DNA of 64,000 nucleotides from Asticcacaulis tiandongensis (GCF_006475605.1 NZ_SSBC01000020.1:62001-126000), one strand, 5' to 3'. Numbered from the stretch's first letter, positions 1 through 9,429 are shown. Program-made: numbers and translations. Notes: generated from the letters alone by a model not told the origin.

Positions 1-271
1 CCAGAGTTACCGAAATGACCACGCCCAAAGGATATTTCCAGAAGAACTCAAGGGCAAATAAAGGCCCGACCACAAGGTGGCCGACCAGAAGCATGGTGAT
101 ATAGGCCGGACCGTCATCGCAAGGGTATAGCCCAAGCGGCGTATGACAGTTAGGGCAGGTATCGGCTATTTTCAGATAACCGCGAAAAGCACTGGCTTCG
201 CCACAGGCCGGACACTGGCGACGCAGACCGCGCCAAAGGGCTGTCGAGAGGGGCGCTTTTTCAGTCGTCAT
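1..271 (-). CDS. DUF983 family membrane protein (5' part; continues beyond window start)
   Basis: The visible 90 codons begin at the ATG whose complement lies at 269-271. The protein opens with a short hydrophilic stretch (MTTEKAPLST), then a CPACG pair and a CPNC pair, a zinc-ribbon-like four-cysteine arrangement. A hydrophobic segment (TMLLVGHLVVGPLFALEFF) follows. This order of cysteine pairs then membrane helices is typical of DUF983 (COG5349) proteins, which are about 120-150 residues long and of unknown function. The C-terminus lies outside the window, so completeness cannot be judged. It is divergent from the methionine operon that starts near 449. Confidence 0.75.
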   Translation of the reverse strand, partial: MTTEKAPLSTALWRGLRRQCPACGEASAFRGYLKIADTCPNCHTPLGLYPCDDGPAYITMLLVGHLVVGPLFALEFFWKYPLGVVISVTL

Positions 272-421
272 GGCAACCTTTGGGCTGTGCCCGATAATGG
301 GCCTGTTGCGGGCGGGAACAGTGAGTATGTAGCTTATGTAGCTACGGAAAGCGAAATACGCTATGTGTAATCCTGTCGCAGCATAAAAATCCGGATGGCG
401 CATAAATAAGACTTGCAAAAC

Positions 422-443
422 CATATAAAGATATCCTTATGTG
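422..443. promoter_or_regulatory. Palindromic SahR-type operator in front of the methionine operon
   Basis: A near-perfect inverted repeat centred on GATATC (ATAAAGATATCCTTAT core) lies just upstream of the first ATG of the operon. A TTGCAA at 413-418 and a TTATGT at 437-442 could be the -35 and -10, so the palindrome would sit between them, and the transcript could start close to the ATG at 449 (leaderless). ArsR-family SahR regulators bind GATATC-centred palindromes upstream of SAM-cycle genes and respond to S-adenosylhomocysteine. Assigning this box to the adjacent gene product is inference. Confidence 0.6.
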
Positions 444-448
444 GTTAT

Positions 449-1408
449 ATGGATGGCTCGTCGCACATATTAGGACAGGCAGCGCTGCTTGAGGCGCTCA
501 AGGCGGTCGCGGAACCGACGCGGCTCAGGCTGTTGCGGTTGCTGGCGCACGAAGAGTTGTCGGTCATGGAACTGGTGCGCATACTTGGCCAGAGCCAGCC
601 GCGCATTTCCCGCCATCTGAAACTGATGAGCGAAGCGGGGCTTATAGACCGCTTTCCCGACGGGGCCTGGGTGTTTTACCGCCTGACTGAGCAAGCAGCC
701 CTGACGCCGCTGATTGAGGCGGTGCTGGCGGCTATGGGCGATGAGGAGGCCAGTGATCTCAGTCAGCTTGAGCAGGTGCGTGCCCAACGGCTTGAGGCGG
801 CGCAAGGCTATTTTGAAAATATCGCGCCGGTCTGGGATCAGATACGTACGCACTATATTGATGATGCCGAGGTCGAGGCCGCGCTTCTGAAGGTGCTGGG
901 GGACGGGCCGGTGGGTGACCTGATTGATCTGGGGACCGGTTCAGGGCGTATGCTGACGCTTCTGGCGCCACGGGCGAAATCGGCCACAGGTATAGATCTG
1001 TCGCAACAGATGCTCAATATTGCCCGCGCCCGCACACTTGAGGCCGGTATTGGGGCGATTGATTTCCGGCACGGGGATATTACAGCGACGCGGCTTAATG
1101 GGCAAAGTGCTGATCTGGTGATTATCCATCAGGTGCTGCATTTTCTGGCCGATCCGGCGCAGGCGCTGAAGGAAGCCGCGCGGGTGCTTAAGCCCGATGG
1201 GCGGGTGCTGATCGTTGATTTTGCGCCGCACCGCCTTGAGGTCATGCGTGACGAATATCAGCACCGGCGCCTGGGGATCGGGGATGAGGATATGGGGCAC
1301 TGGCGCAAGGCGGCGGGGCTTAAGGCCGAACAGAGCCTGTCCTTACCGCCGCATAAAGAACCTGGTTTGACGGTACGCATCTGGCTGATGCGCAAGCCTG
1401 TCGTTTAA
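449..1408 (+). CDS. sahR: ArsR-type regulator fused to a SAM-dependent methyltransferase (SahR-like)
   Basis: 319 residues. The N-terminal ~90 residues form an ArsR winged helix (AVAEPTRLRLLRLL, then QSQPRISRHLKLMSEAGL, the recognition helix). Residues ~125-310 are a class I methyltransferase fold with the SAM motif DLGTGSGRML near residue 160 and an acidic VLKPDGRVLIVDF strand. This fusion, placed directly before metF and metH, matches the alphaproteobacterial SahR type that represses methionine-cycle genes and senses S-adenosylhomocysteine. I chose the ATG at 449. An upstream TTG at 413 would place the operator palindrome inside the gene. Whether the methyltransferase domain is catalytic or only a ligand sensor cannot be told from sequence. 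The next gene (metF) starts 25 bases downstream, so they are probably one operon. Confidence 0.8.
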   Translation: MDGSSHILGQAALLEALKAVAEPTRLRLLRLLAHEELSVMELVRILGQSQPRISRHLKLMSEAGLIDRFPDGAWVFYRLTEQAALTPLIEAVLAAMGDEEASDLSQLEQVRAQRLEAAQGYFENIAPVWDQIRTHYIDDAEVEAALLKVLGDGPVGDLIDLGTGSGRMLTLLAPRAKSATGIDLSQQMLNIARARTLEAGIGAIDFRHGDITATRLNGQSADLVIIHQVLHFLADPAQALKEAARVLKPDGRVLIVDFAPHRLEVMRDEYQHRRLGIGDEDMGHWRKAAGLKAEQSLSLPPHKEPGLTVRIWLMRKPVV

Positions 1409-1433
1409 GAAGTTAGATTGATCCGAGAATAGT

Positions 1434-2357
1434 ATGTCACCTGCGCCTTCACTTGACCGCATCAGCGCCATTGCCCGTTCCATAGGGCAGGGGGCTTCGC
1501 ACCTTAAGGTGTCGTTTGAGTTCTTTCCGCCGAAGTCGGACGAGATGGAACAGACCCTGTGGTCATCGATCCGACGCCTTGAGCCGCTTAATCCGTCCTT
1601 TGTCTCTGTGACCTATGGGGCGGGGGGATCGACGCGTGAGCGTACTCACCGTACCGTCAAGCGGATGCTGGATGAGACCGGCCTTAAGCCTGCCGCGCAC
1701 CTGACCTGTGTTGAGGCGTCGCGTGCGGAGGTCGATGAGGTTATCCGTGCCTATTGGGAGGCTGGCGTACGTCATATCGTAGCCCTGCGTGGTGATCCGC
1801 CTTCGGGGATGGACGGGCAGTATGTGCCGCGTTCGGATGGCTATGCCAATGCGACTGAACTGACGCAGGCGATTAAGCGCATTGCCGATTTTGAGGTCTC
1901 GGTCGGGGTATATCCGGAAAAGCACCCGCAAAGCCCTTCCCTGGCGTTCGATCTGGATGTGTTGCGGCAAAAGGTCGATGCCGGTGCCACGCGCGGTATC
2001 AGCCAGTTCTTCTTTGAGCCGGAAACCTTTTTGCGCTTTCGTGATGCGGTCGCCGCTGCGGGCATCAGGATTGAACTGACGCCGGGTATCATGCCGGTGA
2101 CCAATTTCAAGGGCCTCAAGCGTATGGCGGCGGCCTGTGAGGCGGCGATCCCTGAGTGGCTCAGTGAGTTGTTTGCCGGACTGGATGATGAGGCGGAGAC
2201 GCGCAAGCTGCTGGCGGCGGCGGTGGCCATGGAGCAGGTCTTGAATCTGGAGCGCGAAGGCGTACATAACTTCCACTTCTATACGCTCAACCGTGCGGAA
2301 CTGGTCTATTCGATCTGCCGTGTGCTGGGGTTGAAGGAGCTTGGCGCAAGCGCCTGA
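1434..2357 (+). CDS. metF: Methylenetetrahydrofolate reductase
   Basis: 307 residues, the usual bacterial MetF length. It makes 5-methyl-THF from 5,10-methylene-THF with FAD and NAD(P)H, supplying the methyl group for methionine synthase downstream. Visible family motifs are SFEFFPPK near residue 28, VTYGAGGSTRERT (~58-70), ALRGDPP (~122) and a QFFFEPETFLRF stretch (~200). It is the second gene of the operon, between the SahR-like regulator and the homocysteine-binding half of methionine synthase, so it is probably repressed from the operator at 422-443. A palindromic repeat follows its stop codon. Confidence 0.96.
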   Translation: MSPAPSLDRISAIARSIGQGASHLKVSFEFFPPKSDEMEQTLWSSIRRLEPLNPSFVSVTYGAGGSTRERTHRTVKRMLDETGLKPAAHLTCVEASRAEVDEVIRAYWEAGVRHIVALRGDPPSGMDGQYVPRSDGYANATELTQAIKRIADFEVSVGVYPEKHPQSPSLAFDLDVLRQKVDAGATRGISQFFFEPETFLRFRDAVAAAGIRIELTPGIMPVTNFKGLKRMAAACEAAIPEWLSELFAGLDDEAETRKLLAAAVAMEQVLNLEREGVHNFHFYTLNRAELVYSICRVLGLKELGASA

Positions 2358-2362
2358 AAGGT

Positions 2363-2415
2363 GCCCCCTCCGTCAGCGACTTCGCGCTGACACCTCCCCC
2401 GTAAACAGGGGAGGA
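2363..2415 (+). repeat. Intergenic palindromic repeat, copy 1
   Basis: Lies between metF and metH1. A GTCAGCG/CGCTGAC hairpin is followed by a CCTCCCC/GGGGAGG hairpin, all after a GCCCCCT lead. The same layout recurs at 9430-9505 and 21145-21210: a lead of C residues, then one or two short inverted repeats ending in CACCTCCCC and GGGGAGG. In every copy the element lies just after a plus-strand gene. The GGGGAGG arm also resembles a Shine-Dalgarno sequence but is 40 bases from the next start, which has its own GGGGGAGGAG. Confidence 0.75.
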
Positions 2416-2456
2416 TGTTTAGAATCTTGGCCCCGTGTGTCGGGGGAGGAGATAAG

Positions 2457-3521
2457 ATGACCCGTGCTGAACGCATTGCTGCGCTTAAGGCGGCGGCCAA
2501 AGAGCGTATTCTGGTGCTCGACGGAAGTTGGGGCGTGATGATCCAGAGACGTGGTCTTGAGGAAGCGGACTTCCTTGGCGAGCGCTTTCAGGGGCACAAA
2601 GGCCAGATGAAGGGCAATAATGATATTCTGTGCCTGACACGGCCGGATATTATTTCCGATCTGCATGACGCCTATTATGCGGCGGGGGCGGATATTTCCG
2701 AGACCAATACCTTTTCGGCGACGACCATTGCGCAGGATGACTATCATCTCGATGCGCAGGCGTGCTGGGATATCAATTTTGAGGGGGCCCGTCTGGCGCG
2801 GGAAGCAGCAGACCGGTTTACGGCAAAAGAGCCGCACAAGCCGCGCTTTGCCGCTGGTTCGATCGGGCCGCTGAACAAGATGTTGTCTATGTCTTCGGAT
2901 GTGAATGATCCGGGCGCGCGGCTTGTGACCTTTGATCAGGTCTATGAGGCCTATCGCCAGCAGATAAAGGCGCTGAATGAGGGCGGGGTTGATCTCTATC
3001 TGATTGAAACCATTACCGATACGCTGAACTGCAAGGCGGCGCTGAAGGCGATTATGGACCTTCAGGACGAAGGGCTTGAGGAACTGCCGATCTGGATTTC
3101 CGGCACCATTACCGACCGGTCGGGACGTACATTGTCGGGGCAGACTGCCGAAGCCTTCTGGAACTCTGTTAAGCACGCCAAGCCGTTTGCTGTGGGCTTT
3201 AACTGCGCGCTGGGGGCCGACCTGATGCGCCCGCATATCGCGGAATTGTCGCGTGTGGCGGATACGCTGGTGGCTGCCTATCCGAATGCGGGCCTGCCGA
3301 ATGCTATGGGCCAGTATGACGAGCAGCCGCACGAGACGGCGCATGAACTGCATGAATGGGCCAAGGACGGTATCGTCAATATTGTCGGCGGCTGTTGCGG
3401 GACAACGCCGGATCATATTCAGCACGTAGCCGAAGAAGTGGCGGGTGTTCCGCCACGCCCGATCCCTGAGCGGCCCAAGGGTTTGCGTCTGGCGGGTCTT
3501 GAACCGTTTGAGTTGATCTGA
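2457..3521 (+). CDS. metH: Methionine synthase, homocysteine-binding subunit (split MetH, N-terminal half)
   Basis: 354 residues, equal to only the homocysteine S-methyltransferase module of Met[11 protein letters not shown] opens the barrel. The three zinc-binding cysteines are in GFNCALGAD (~ residue 245) and [11 protein letters not shown] (~ residue 310). The folate, cobalamin and reactivation modules are on a separate gene at 5608-8283, so the enzyme acts as two polypeptides. The ATG at 2457 is chosen because GGGGGAGGAG sits 6-10 bases before it. Its stop overlaps the next start by one base (TGATG), implying translational coupling. Split MetH is known in several alphaproteobacteria. Confidence 0.93.
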   Translation: MTRAERIAALKAAAKERILVLDGSWGVMIQRRGLEEADFLGERFQGHKGQMKGNNDILCLTRPDIISDLHDAYYAAGADISETNTFSATTIAQDDYHLDAQACWDINFEGARLAREAADRFTAKEPHKPRFAAGSIGPLNKMLSMSSDVNDPGARLVTFDQVYEAYRQQIKALNEGGVDLYLIETITDTLNCKAALKAIMDLQDEGLEELPIWISGTITDRSGRTLSGQTAEAFWNSVKHAKPFAVGFNCALGADLMRPHIAELSRVADTLVAAYPNAGLPNAMGQYDEQPHETAHELHEWAKDGIVNIVGGCCGTTPDHIQHVAEEVAGVPPRPIPERPKGLRLAGLEPFELI

Positions 3522-4207
3522 TGGCGGGCTCAGAGAATATGGCTGAGCTGTTCAAAGACCCTGAACATGCGGCCACCTATGCCAATCGCCCGAAGCAGAT
3601 CATTCCGGGTTTTGACGGCTTGCACCGGATAACGGGGCAGTTGATTGCCGAAGCCAGTCCCAAAACCATTCTGGCGCTGGGCGGTGGGGGCGGCCTTGAG
3701 ACGCGCACGCTTCTGGATCATGTGCCTGAGGCGCGGGTCTGTGCGGTTGATCCGTCAGCAGAAATGCTCGCGCAGGGTAAGGCATATTTGCAGGACGATG
3801 CGCGGGTGGACTGGGTTGAGGGGCTGATTTTCGATGCCCCCGAAGGCCCGTTTGATGCCGCGACCTGTTTGTTGACGCTGCATTTCGTGCCGGATGACGG
3901 GGCGAAACTTGAGACGCTTAAGGCGCTGAGGGCGCGGCTGAAAAGCGGTGCGCCGTTTGTGATCGCACATCTGTCGATTGATAAGGCCGATCCAAAGTCA
4001 GATTTGCATTTTGAGCGTTATCTGCGGTTTGCTCAGGCGAGCGGCATGGATGAACAGGCGCTGGAAAAGGCCCATAAGCGCGTGCGTGAGATGCTGAACT
4101 GCGTCGGGCCTGAGCGCGATGAACAGCTTTTGCGTGAAGCGGGCTTCAGCGGCATTGAGCTTGTGTTCAAAGGGCTTTACTGGTGTGGTTGGGTCGCTTA
4201 CGCCTGA
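3521..4207 (+). CDS. Class I SAM-dependent methyltransferase, substrate unknown
   Basis: 228 residues. The glycine-rich SAM loop is ILALGGGGGLETRTLL (~ residues 50-65), followed by an acidic VCAVDPSAEML strand end and an ATCLLTLHFVPD motif, as in class I methyltransferases. It resembles small-molecule or CmoA-like methyltransferases more than DNA or rRNA enzymes, but no substrate can be named. Its start overlaps the metH stop by one base, so it is translated with the homocysteine subunit. Use of SAM fits an operon for methionine/SAM turnover. An internal ATG at 3539 is an alternative start. Confidence 0.7.
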   Translation: MAGSENMAELFKDPEHAATYANRPKQIIPGFDGLHRITGQLIAEASPKTILALGGGGGLETRTLLDHVPEARVCAVDPSAEMLAQGKAYLQDDARVDWVEGLIFDAPEGPFDAATCLLTLHFVPDDGAKLETLKALRARLKSGAPFVIAHLSIDKADPKSDLHFERYLRFAQASGMDEQALEKAHKRVREMLNCVGPERDEQLLREAGFSGIELVFKGLYWCGWVAYA

Positions 4208-4231
4208 TTTCATTTTTCCGAGCCATTGCCT

Positions 4232-5218
4232 ATGTCTGTTACCATTCTGTTTGGCGGTCTGAGCCGTGAACGTTTTGTCTCTGTCGCTACGGCGCAGTCA
4301 CTGCATCGTGCCCTGCCTGAGGCAGATATCTGGTTCTGGGATACGGATGATCATGTCTATCCGGTGACGGGTGAGGCGCTTTTGGGCCATGACCGCCCGT
4401 TTGAGGTGCCGTTTAAGGCTGATAGCAAAGGCATCGCGCTTGAGGCCGCGCTCGATCAGGCCGCATCAGATGGGCGGGTGCTGATATTGGGGCTGCATGG
4501 CGGGTCTGCGGAAAATGGCCAGTTTCAGGTCAGGTGTGAACTGCGCGGTGTTGCGTTTACCGGTTCCGGTTCGGCGGCCTCGCACCTTAGCTTTGATAAG
4601 GTCTCGGCCAAGCTGTTTGCGTCCTTCGCCGGTGTGCCGTCGCCTGCGGCGGTAGAATTGGCCAACATTGAGACGGCGTTTGAAGACTATGGCAAGCTGA
4701 TCGCTAAACCGGCGCAGGATGGCTCAAGCTATGGGCTGATCTATGTCAATGCTACGCAGGATATTGCCGCGGTTCGGGCGGCGGCAAAGACCGAGCCCTA
4801 TGTGATTGAACCGTTTGTCTCTGGCCCTGAGGCTACCTGTGGGGTGCTTGAGCAGGCGGACGGGTCATTGATCGCCCTGCCGCCGGTGGAAATTGTTCCC
4901 GCTGACGGGGCGTTTGATTATAAGGGCAAGTACCTTTCAAGCCAGACTCAGGAAATCTGTCCGGCGCGGTTTGCGCCTGAGATCAATGCCGCCATTCAGG
5001 AGATTGCGTTGAAAGCTCACCGCGCCCTATCGTGCCGTGGCTATTCACGCACCGATGTCATTATTTCCGACAAGGGGCCGATCTATCTGGAAACCAATAC
5101 CTTGCCGGGTCTGACGGGGGCGTCACTCTATCCGAAGTCGCTCAAGGCGCAGGGCATTGAATTTGTCGATTTCCTTAAGGGGCAGATCGATATCGCGGTT
5201 AAGCGGGCCAAAGGATGA
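4232..5218 (+). CDS. D-alanine-D-alanine ligase-like ATP-grasp enzyme
   Basis: 328 residues covering the whole Ddl fold. The N-terminal GGLSRERFVS matches the GGxSxExxVS substrate motif, and GLHGGSAENGQFQ and YTGSG-like FTGSGSAASHLSFDK follow. The ATP-grasp core has IAKPAQDGSSYGL, EPFVSGPEATCGV and KYLSSQTQ. The metal site ETNTLPGLTGASL keeps the E-x-N pair, and SRTDV keeps the catalytic arginine. It therefore looks active. The surprise is its location inside a methionine-synthase operon rather than a mur/fts cluster. It could be a second Ddl or a ligase for another amino-acid-like substrate. The ATG at 4232 is preferred over a TTG six bases upstream. Its end overlaps the next gene (ATGA). 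Confidence 0.8.
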   Translation: MSVTILFGGLSRERFVSVATAQSLHRALPEADIWFWDTDDHVYPVTGEALLGHDRPFEVPFKADSKGIALEAALDQAASDGRVLILGLHGGSAENGQFQVRCELRGVAFTGSGSAASHLSFDKVSAKLFASFAGVPSPAAVELANIETAFEDYGKLIAKPAQDGSSYGLIYVNATQDIAAVRAAAKTEPYVIEPFVSGPEATCGVLEQADGSLIALPPVEIVPADGAFDYKGKYLSSQTQEICPARFAPEINAAIQEIALKAHRALSCRGYSRTDVIISDKGPIYLETNTLPGLTGASLYPKSLKAQGIEFVDFLKGQIDIAVKRAKG

Positions 5219-5601
5219 GCACTGAGCGCGAAGACTGGGCGCGCAGGCTTTTGATGGCGGCGGACGTCCTTAAGGATGTCACGCCCGACGAATTGCGCGT
5301 CGATCAGCCGTTTTATGATGAACTGACGCTGGTGCTGACGGAGTATCATCTGTCAGATGCCGCCTTTCAGCGGGTGGCGGCGCAGGTGCCGGATATGCCC
5401 GACTGGGACGCGCTGGAGGTAGCGGTCGGCGGGTCTGAGCCTGAGGCGCTTTTGTTGCACACCTTAAGCTGGATTGCGCAGGCACGGTGGATGGAAACGC
5501 CTCTGGTGCGGGTGCATCAGGCGGGACAGCTTGAAACCGCGATCCGCAAGCTTTCGGCGCATGTGTCTGCTCTTGATATTGTGGCCGTAAAGGACGATTA
5601 A
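5215..5601 (+). CDS. Uncharacterised 128-residue soluble protein in the methionine operon
   Basis: I do not recognise this protein. It starts at an ATGA overlap with the stop of the ATP-grasp gene, strong evidence that it is translated and coupled. It is acidic, without signal peptide, membrane segment, cysteines or an obvious nucleotide-binding motif, and looks mainly helical (EDWARRLLMAADVLKDV; a central HTLSWIAQARWMET). It ends six bases before the cobalamin half of metH. Context suggests a partner of the ligase or of the split synthase, but this is inference only. Confidence 0.65.
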   Translation: MSTEREDWARRLLMAADVLKDVTPDELRVDQPFYDELTLVLTEYHLSDAAFQRVAAQVPDMPDWDALEVAVGGSEPEALLLHTLSWIAQARWMETPLVRVHQAGQLETAIRKLSAHVSALDIVAVKDD

Positions 5602-5607
5602 GCGCCT

Positions 5608-8283
5608 ATGAGCACTTCAATGACCCCTACCTTTATCAATATCGGTGAACGCACCAACGTTACCGGTTCGGCGAAATTCAAAAAGCTGATCGTTGCCGGT
5701 GACTATGCGGCGGCGCTGGATGTGGCGCGTCAGCAGGTCGAGGCGGGCGCTCAGGTCATTGATATCAATATGGACGAAGGTCTGCTTGATGCCGTTGTGG
5801 CCATGCGCACCTTCCTCAATCTGCTGGCGGCGGAGCCGGATATTGCCCGTGTGCCGGTGATGATCGATTCCTCGAAATGGGAAGTCATCGAGGCGGGCCT
5901 GAAGTGCGTTCAGGGTAAGGCCATCGTCAACTCGATTTCCATGAAGGAAGGCGAGGACATTTTCCGTCACCACGCGCGTGAGTGCCTGAAATACGGTGCG
6001 GCGGTGGTGGTTATGGCCTTTGATGAGGTCGGTCAGGCCGATACGGCGGCGCGTAAGGTCGAAATCTGTACGCGGGCCTATAATATTCTGGTGAACGAGG
6101 TTGGTTTCCCGCCGGAAGACATTATTTTCGATCCCAATATCTTTGCCGTTGCGACGGGGATCGAGGAACATGACAACTATGCGGTAGATTTCATCGAGGC
6201 CGTAAGAGTTATCAAGACCACGCTGCCCTATGCGCGGATTTCTGGCGGGGTGTCGAACGTATCGTTCTCGTTCCGTGGCAATGAGCCGGTCAGGCGCGCG
6301 ATCCACAGCGTGTTTTTGTATTATGCCATTCGGGCTGGCATGGACATGGGCATCGTCAATGCCGGTGACCTGCCGGTCTATGACGATATTGACCCCGAAC
6401 TGCGTCAGGCAGTCGAGGATGTCATTCTCAACCGGCCTCAGCGGCATAATGTGTCCAATACCGAATATCTGGTGGATATTGCGCCGAAATACAAAGGCGA
6501 AAAGGGTCAGGCGCAGGTCGTCAATCTGGTGTGGCGTGAGGGGCCGGTTGCGGAGCGCCTGAAGCACGCTCTGGTCAACGGTATCACTGAATTTATCGAA
6601 GCCGATACCGAAGAAGCGCGGCAGCAGGCCGAGCGGCCTTTGCATGTCATCGAAGGCCCGCTGATGGCCGGTATGAATGTGGTTGGCGACCTGTTCGGCG
6701 CGGGCAAGATGTTCCTGCCGCAGGTGGTGAAATCGGCACGGGTCATGAAGCAGGCCGTGGCCTATCTGATGCCCTATATGGAGGCCGAGAAAGAGGCCCA
6801 TGTCGCGGCGGGTGGTTCCTATCAGGCCGCCGGTAAGATACTGATGGCTACGGTGAAGGGCGATGTGCATGACATCGGCAAGAACATCGTTGGCGTGGTG
6901 CTTCAGTGTAATAATTATGAGGTTATTGACCTTGGGGTCATGGTGCCTGCGGATCGCATTCTGGCCGAGGCCAAGGAACATAAGGTCGATATGATCGGCC
7001 TTAGCGGCCTGATTACGCCGTCGCTTGATGAGATGGTGTTTGTCGCGCGCGAAATGCAGCGCACGGGCTTTGAGATTCCGTTGCTGATTGGTGGGGCGAC
7101 GACCTCAAAAACCCATACGGCGGTCAAGATCGAGCCGGGTTATCACAACGATCAGGTGGTCTATGTGCTGGATGCGTCACGTGCGGTAGGGGTCGTGTCG
7201 CAATTGCTATCTGAGACCGATAAGCCGAAGTTTGTCGCTGACACCAAGGCTGATTATGACAAGGTGCGGGCCGCCTATGGGCGCGGGGATAACAAGCCGC
7301 GTTCGGATCTGGCTGAAGCGCGTTCGAAGCATTTCCCGATTGATTTTGCCGCTGAAAAGCCGGTCGCGCCGTCGTTTCTGGGGCTGAAGACCTTTAGTCC
7401 CTATGATCTCAATGATCTGGCGGATCATATTGACTGGACGCCGTTTTTCTCGACCTGGGAACTGGCGGGGCGTTTCCCTGACATTCTGACAGACGAAATT
7501 GTTGGTGAGGCGGCGACCGCGCTCTATGCCGATGCGCAGGAGATGCTGAAACGCATCCTTGAGGAAAAGTGGTACACCGCCAGTGGCGTGGTCGGGTTCT
7601 GGCCAGCCAATGCGGATGAACATGACGATATCGAAGTCTATGCCGACGAGAGCCGCACAGACGTCATCGCCAAGTTCCACACCCTGCGTCAGCAGATGAA
7701 AAAGACCCGTGAGGGGCAATATAATACGGCGCTGTCGGATTTCATTGCGCCCAAGGGCACGCCTGACTGGATCGGCGGGTTTGCCGTGACGGCGGGGCAT
7801 GGCGAGCTTGAGATCGCCGCGAAGTTCAAGGCGCAGGGCGATGATTATAATGCCATTCTGGCCACGGCTCTGGCCGATCGTCTGGCGGAGGCCTTTGCCG
7901 AGGCCCTGCATAAAAAGGTGCGGCGTGAACTGTGGGGCTATGCGGCGGACGAGGCGCTTGGTCTGGAAGATCTGATCGGGGAGAAATATCAGGGCATCCG
8001 TCCGGCCCCCGGCTATCCGGCGCAACCTGATCATACGGAAAAATGGACGCTGTTTGATCTGCTTGAGGCGCGGTCGCGTACGGGGATGGAACTGACGGAG
8101 TCTCTGGCTATGACGCCGCCGGCATCGGTGTCGGGCCTTTATTTTGCCCATCCGAAGGCGCACTATTTCGGGGTCGGCAAGATCGAAAAGGATCAGGTCG
8201 AGGACTATGCACGGCGTAAGGGCTGGGCTGTCGATGAGGCCGAGCGCTGGCTGTCGCCCATTCTCAACTATATCCCGTCTTAA
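5608..8283 (+). CDS. metH: Methionine synthase, folate/cobalamin/reactivation subunit (split MetH, C-terminal half)
   Basis: 891 residues. The pterin-binding barrel opens with [12 protein letters not shown] and has [15 protein letters not shown] and NSISMKEG. A helical cap (~ residues 310-400) precedes the B12 domain, where [10 protein letters not shown] (~ residue 416-425) provides the lower-ligand histidine for cobalamin. The C-terminal ~310 residues are the SAM-dependent reactivation domain, with [12 protein letters not shown]. The homocysteine module is absent and is supplied by the gene at 2457-3521. With three genes intervening, this is a split but co-transcribed MetH. Cobalamin for it could be imported by the riboswitch-controlled BtuB at 17960-19828. 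Confidence 0.96.
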   Translation: MSTSMTPTFINIGERTNVTGSAKFKKLIVAGDYAAALDVARQQVEAGAQVIDINMDEGLLDAVVAMRTFLNLLAAEPDIARVPVMIDSSKWEVIEAGLKCVQGKAIVNSISMKEGEDIFRHHARECLKYGAAVVVMAFDEVGQADTAARKVEICTRAYNILVNEVGFPPEDIIFDPNIFAVATGIEEHDNYAVDFIEAVRVIKTTLPYARISGGVSNVSFSFRGNEPVRRAIHSVFLYYAIRAGMDMGIVNAGDLPVYDDIDPELRQAVEDVILNRPQRHNVSNTEYLVDIAPKYKGEKGQAQVVNLVWREGPVAERLKHALVNGITEFIEADTEEARQQAERPLHVIEGPLMAGMNVVGDLFGAGKMFLPQVVKSARVMKQAVAYLMPYMEAEKEAHVAAGGSYQAAGKILMATVKGDVHDIGKNIVGVVLQCNNYEVIDLGVMVPADRILAEAKEHKVDMIGLSGLITPSLDEMVFVAREMQRTGFEIPLLIGGATTSKTHTAVKIEPGYHNDQVVYVLDASRAVGVVSQLLSETDKPKFVADTKADYDKVRAAYGRGDNKPRSDLAEARSKHFPIDFAAEKPVAPSFLGLKTFSPYDLNDLADHIDWTPFFSTWELAGRFPDILTDEIVGEAATALYADAQEMLKRILEEKWYTASGVVGFWPANADEHDDIEVYADESRTDVIAKFHTLRQQMKKTREGQYNTALSDFIAPKGTPDWIGGFAVTAGHGELEIAAKFKAQGDDYNAILATALADRLAEAFAEALHKKVRRELWGYAADEALGLEDLIGEKYQGIRPAPGYPAQPDHTEKWTLFDLLEARSRTGMELTESLAMTPPASVSGLYFAHPKAHYFGVGKIEKDQVEDYARRKGWAVDEAERWLSPILNYIPS

Positions 8284-8304
8284 ACATCGGCTATAAGGGC
8301 AGGC

Positions 8305-8562
8305 ATGAACGATAAGCTGTTTTACAGTCTGGCGGCGGTGGTGGCCGTCCTGATGATCGGATTAAGCCTTGTCTGGCCTCAGGGGCTGGGGCTGCGTTCG
8401 CCTGAGCCGTTTGGCCATGAGGTGGTGTTACCCGATATTGTGCGCATGGAGCGTGAGCGCGAGGCACGTCGCATAGCGCAGCGGGCAGAACGCGAAGCGC
8501 AGGCCGCAGCGGCGGCTTCGGCAGCGGCGGCTGATCCGATTGTCACAGAACCGGCGAACTGA
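8305..8562 (+). CDS. Small single-pass membrane protein
   Basis: 85 residues. One transmembrane helix near the N-terminus (YSLAAVVAVLMIGLSLVW) is followed by a short linker and a charged helix (RMEREREARRIAQRAEREAQ) rich in Arg, Glu and Ala, likely a short coiled coil. Family unknown to me. It starts 21 bases after metH with an AAGGGCAGG-type ribosome site, and its stop overlaps the start of the next gene by one base (TGATG), so it belongs to the operon tail. Confidence 0.6.
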   Translation: MNDKLFYSLAAVVAVLMIGLSLVWPQGLGLRSPEPFGHEVVLPDIVRMEREREARRIAQRAEREAQAAAAASAAAADPIVTEPAN

Positions 8563-9419
8563 TGCCTGCGGCACTCATTTTCGGCTATGGCCTTATCGGG
8601 GGGGCTTTTGCCGAACGCTTGCGTCAGGAGGGATATGACATCATCGCCACAGCGCGTGAGGTGGAGAAGCGGGACGCCCTGAAAGATGCCGGTATAGACG
8701 CCTTTGATCCGGCGGATGCCGTGGCGCTGGCGAGAGCGTTCGGCGCGGCGTCGGTGGTGCTGATTACGCCTGCGCCGACGGATGAGGGGTGTCCGGCGTT
8801 TGAGCGGATTTCATCCTGTTTGTCGGCTTCATGTGGCACGCGTAAATGGATCGGTTATCTATCCACGACGGGGGTTTATGGTGATCGGGGGGGCGGTTGG
8901 GTGTTTGAGGATCAGCCGCCTGCGCCGCAATCGCGTGAGGCGCACCGGCGTATGGTGGCCGAGCGGCAGTGGCAGTCCTTAGCCGGTCATGATGTGGCGG
9001 TGTTCCGTTTGCCGGGGCTTTATGGTCTGGGGCGCAGTGTCATCGAGAAATTGCGCGACGGCACGGCGCGGCGCATCCATAAACCCGATCAGGTGTTTTC
9101 AAGGCTCTATGATACGGATGCGGCCGAAGCCCTGTGGCTGAGTGTGCAAAACCCGCGTGCGGGGGCGGTCTATAACCTCTGTGACGATGAACCGGCACCG
9201 GCGGATTTTGTCGTTGAATATGCGGCGCAGACCTATGGGTTTGCCCTGCCGCCAGTCATTCAGTTTGATGATCCGGCCTTAAGTCAGGCGGCAAGGCGGT
9301 TTTACGCCGAGAACAAGCGGGTGTCCAATGCGCGGGCCAAGGCGGAACTCGGGTGGCGACCGCAGTTTCCGACCTACCGCGAGGGGTTGGCGGATATCTG
9401 GCGGCGGATGCAGGATTAA
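8562..9419 (+). CDS. NAD(P)-binding SDR-family epimerase/dehydratase (YeeZ-like)
   Basis: 285 residues. The N-terminal FGYGLIGGAFAERL is a Rossmann glycine motif. YLSTTGVYGDRGGGWV (~ residues 97-112) resembles the extended-SDR strand with the VYG tyrosine, and FRLPGLYGLGRS and YNLCDDEPA are typical of atypical/extended SDRs such as YeeZ. Its substrate is unknown. It overlaps the stop of the small membrane protein by one base and is the last gene of the operon. A palindromic repeat follows it. Confidence 0.75.
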   Translation: MPAALIFGYGLIGGAFAERLRQEGYDIIATAREVEKRDALKDAGIDAFDPADAVALARAFGAASVVLITPAPTDEGCPAFERISSCLSASCGTRKWIGYLSTTGVYGDRGGGWVFEDQPPAPQSREAHRRMVAERQWQSLAGHDVAVFRLPGLYGLGRSVIEKLRDGTARRIHKPDQVFSRLYDTDAAEALWLSVQNPRAGAVYNLCDDEPAPADFVVEYAAQTYGFALPPVIQFDDPALSQAARRFYAENKRVSNARAKAELGWRPQFPTYREGLADIWRRMQD

Positions 9420-9429
9420 GAATTAAGAT

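Noticed and set aside
143-370. 75-codon plus-strand frame at the window start
   Set aside because: Overlaps the clear DUF983 gene on the opposite strand; no motif.
5617-6981. 454-codon open frame antisense to the cobalamin half of metH
   Set aside because: A shadow of metH: no ribosome site, no motif, His/Arg/Asp-rich as expected from reverse reading.
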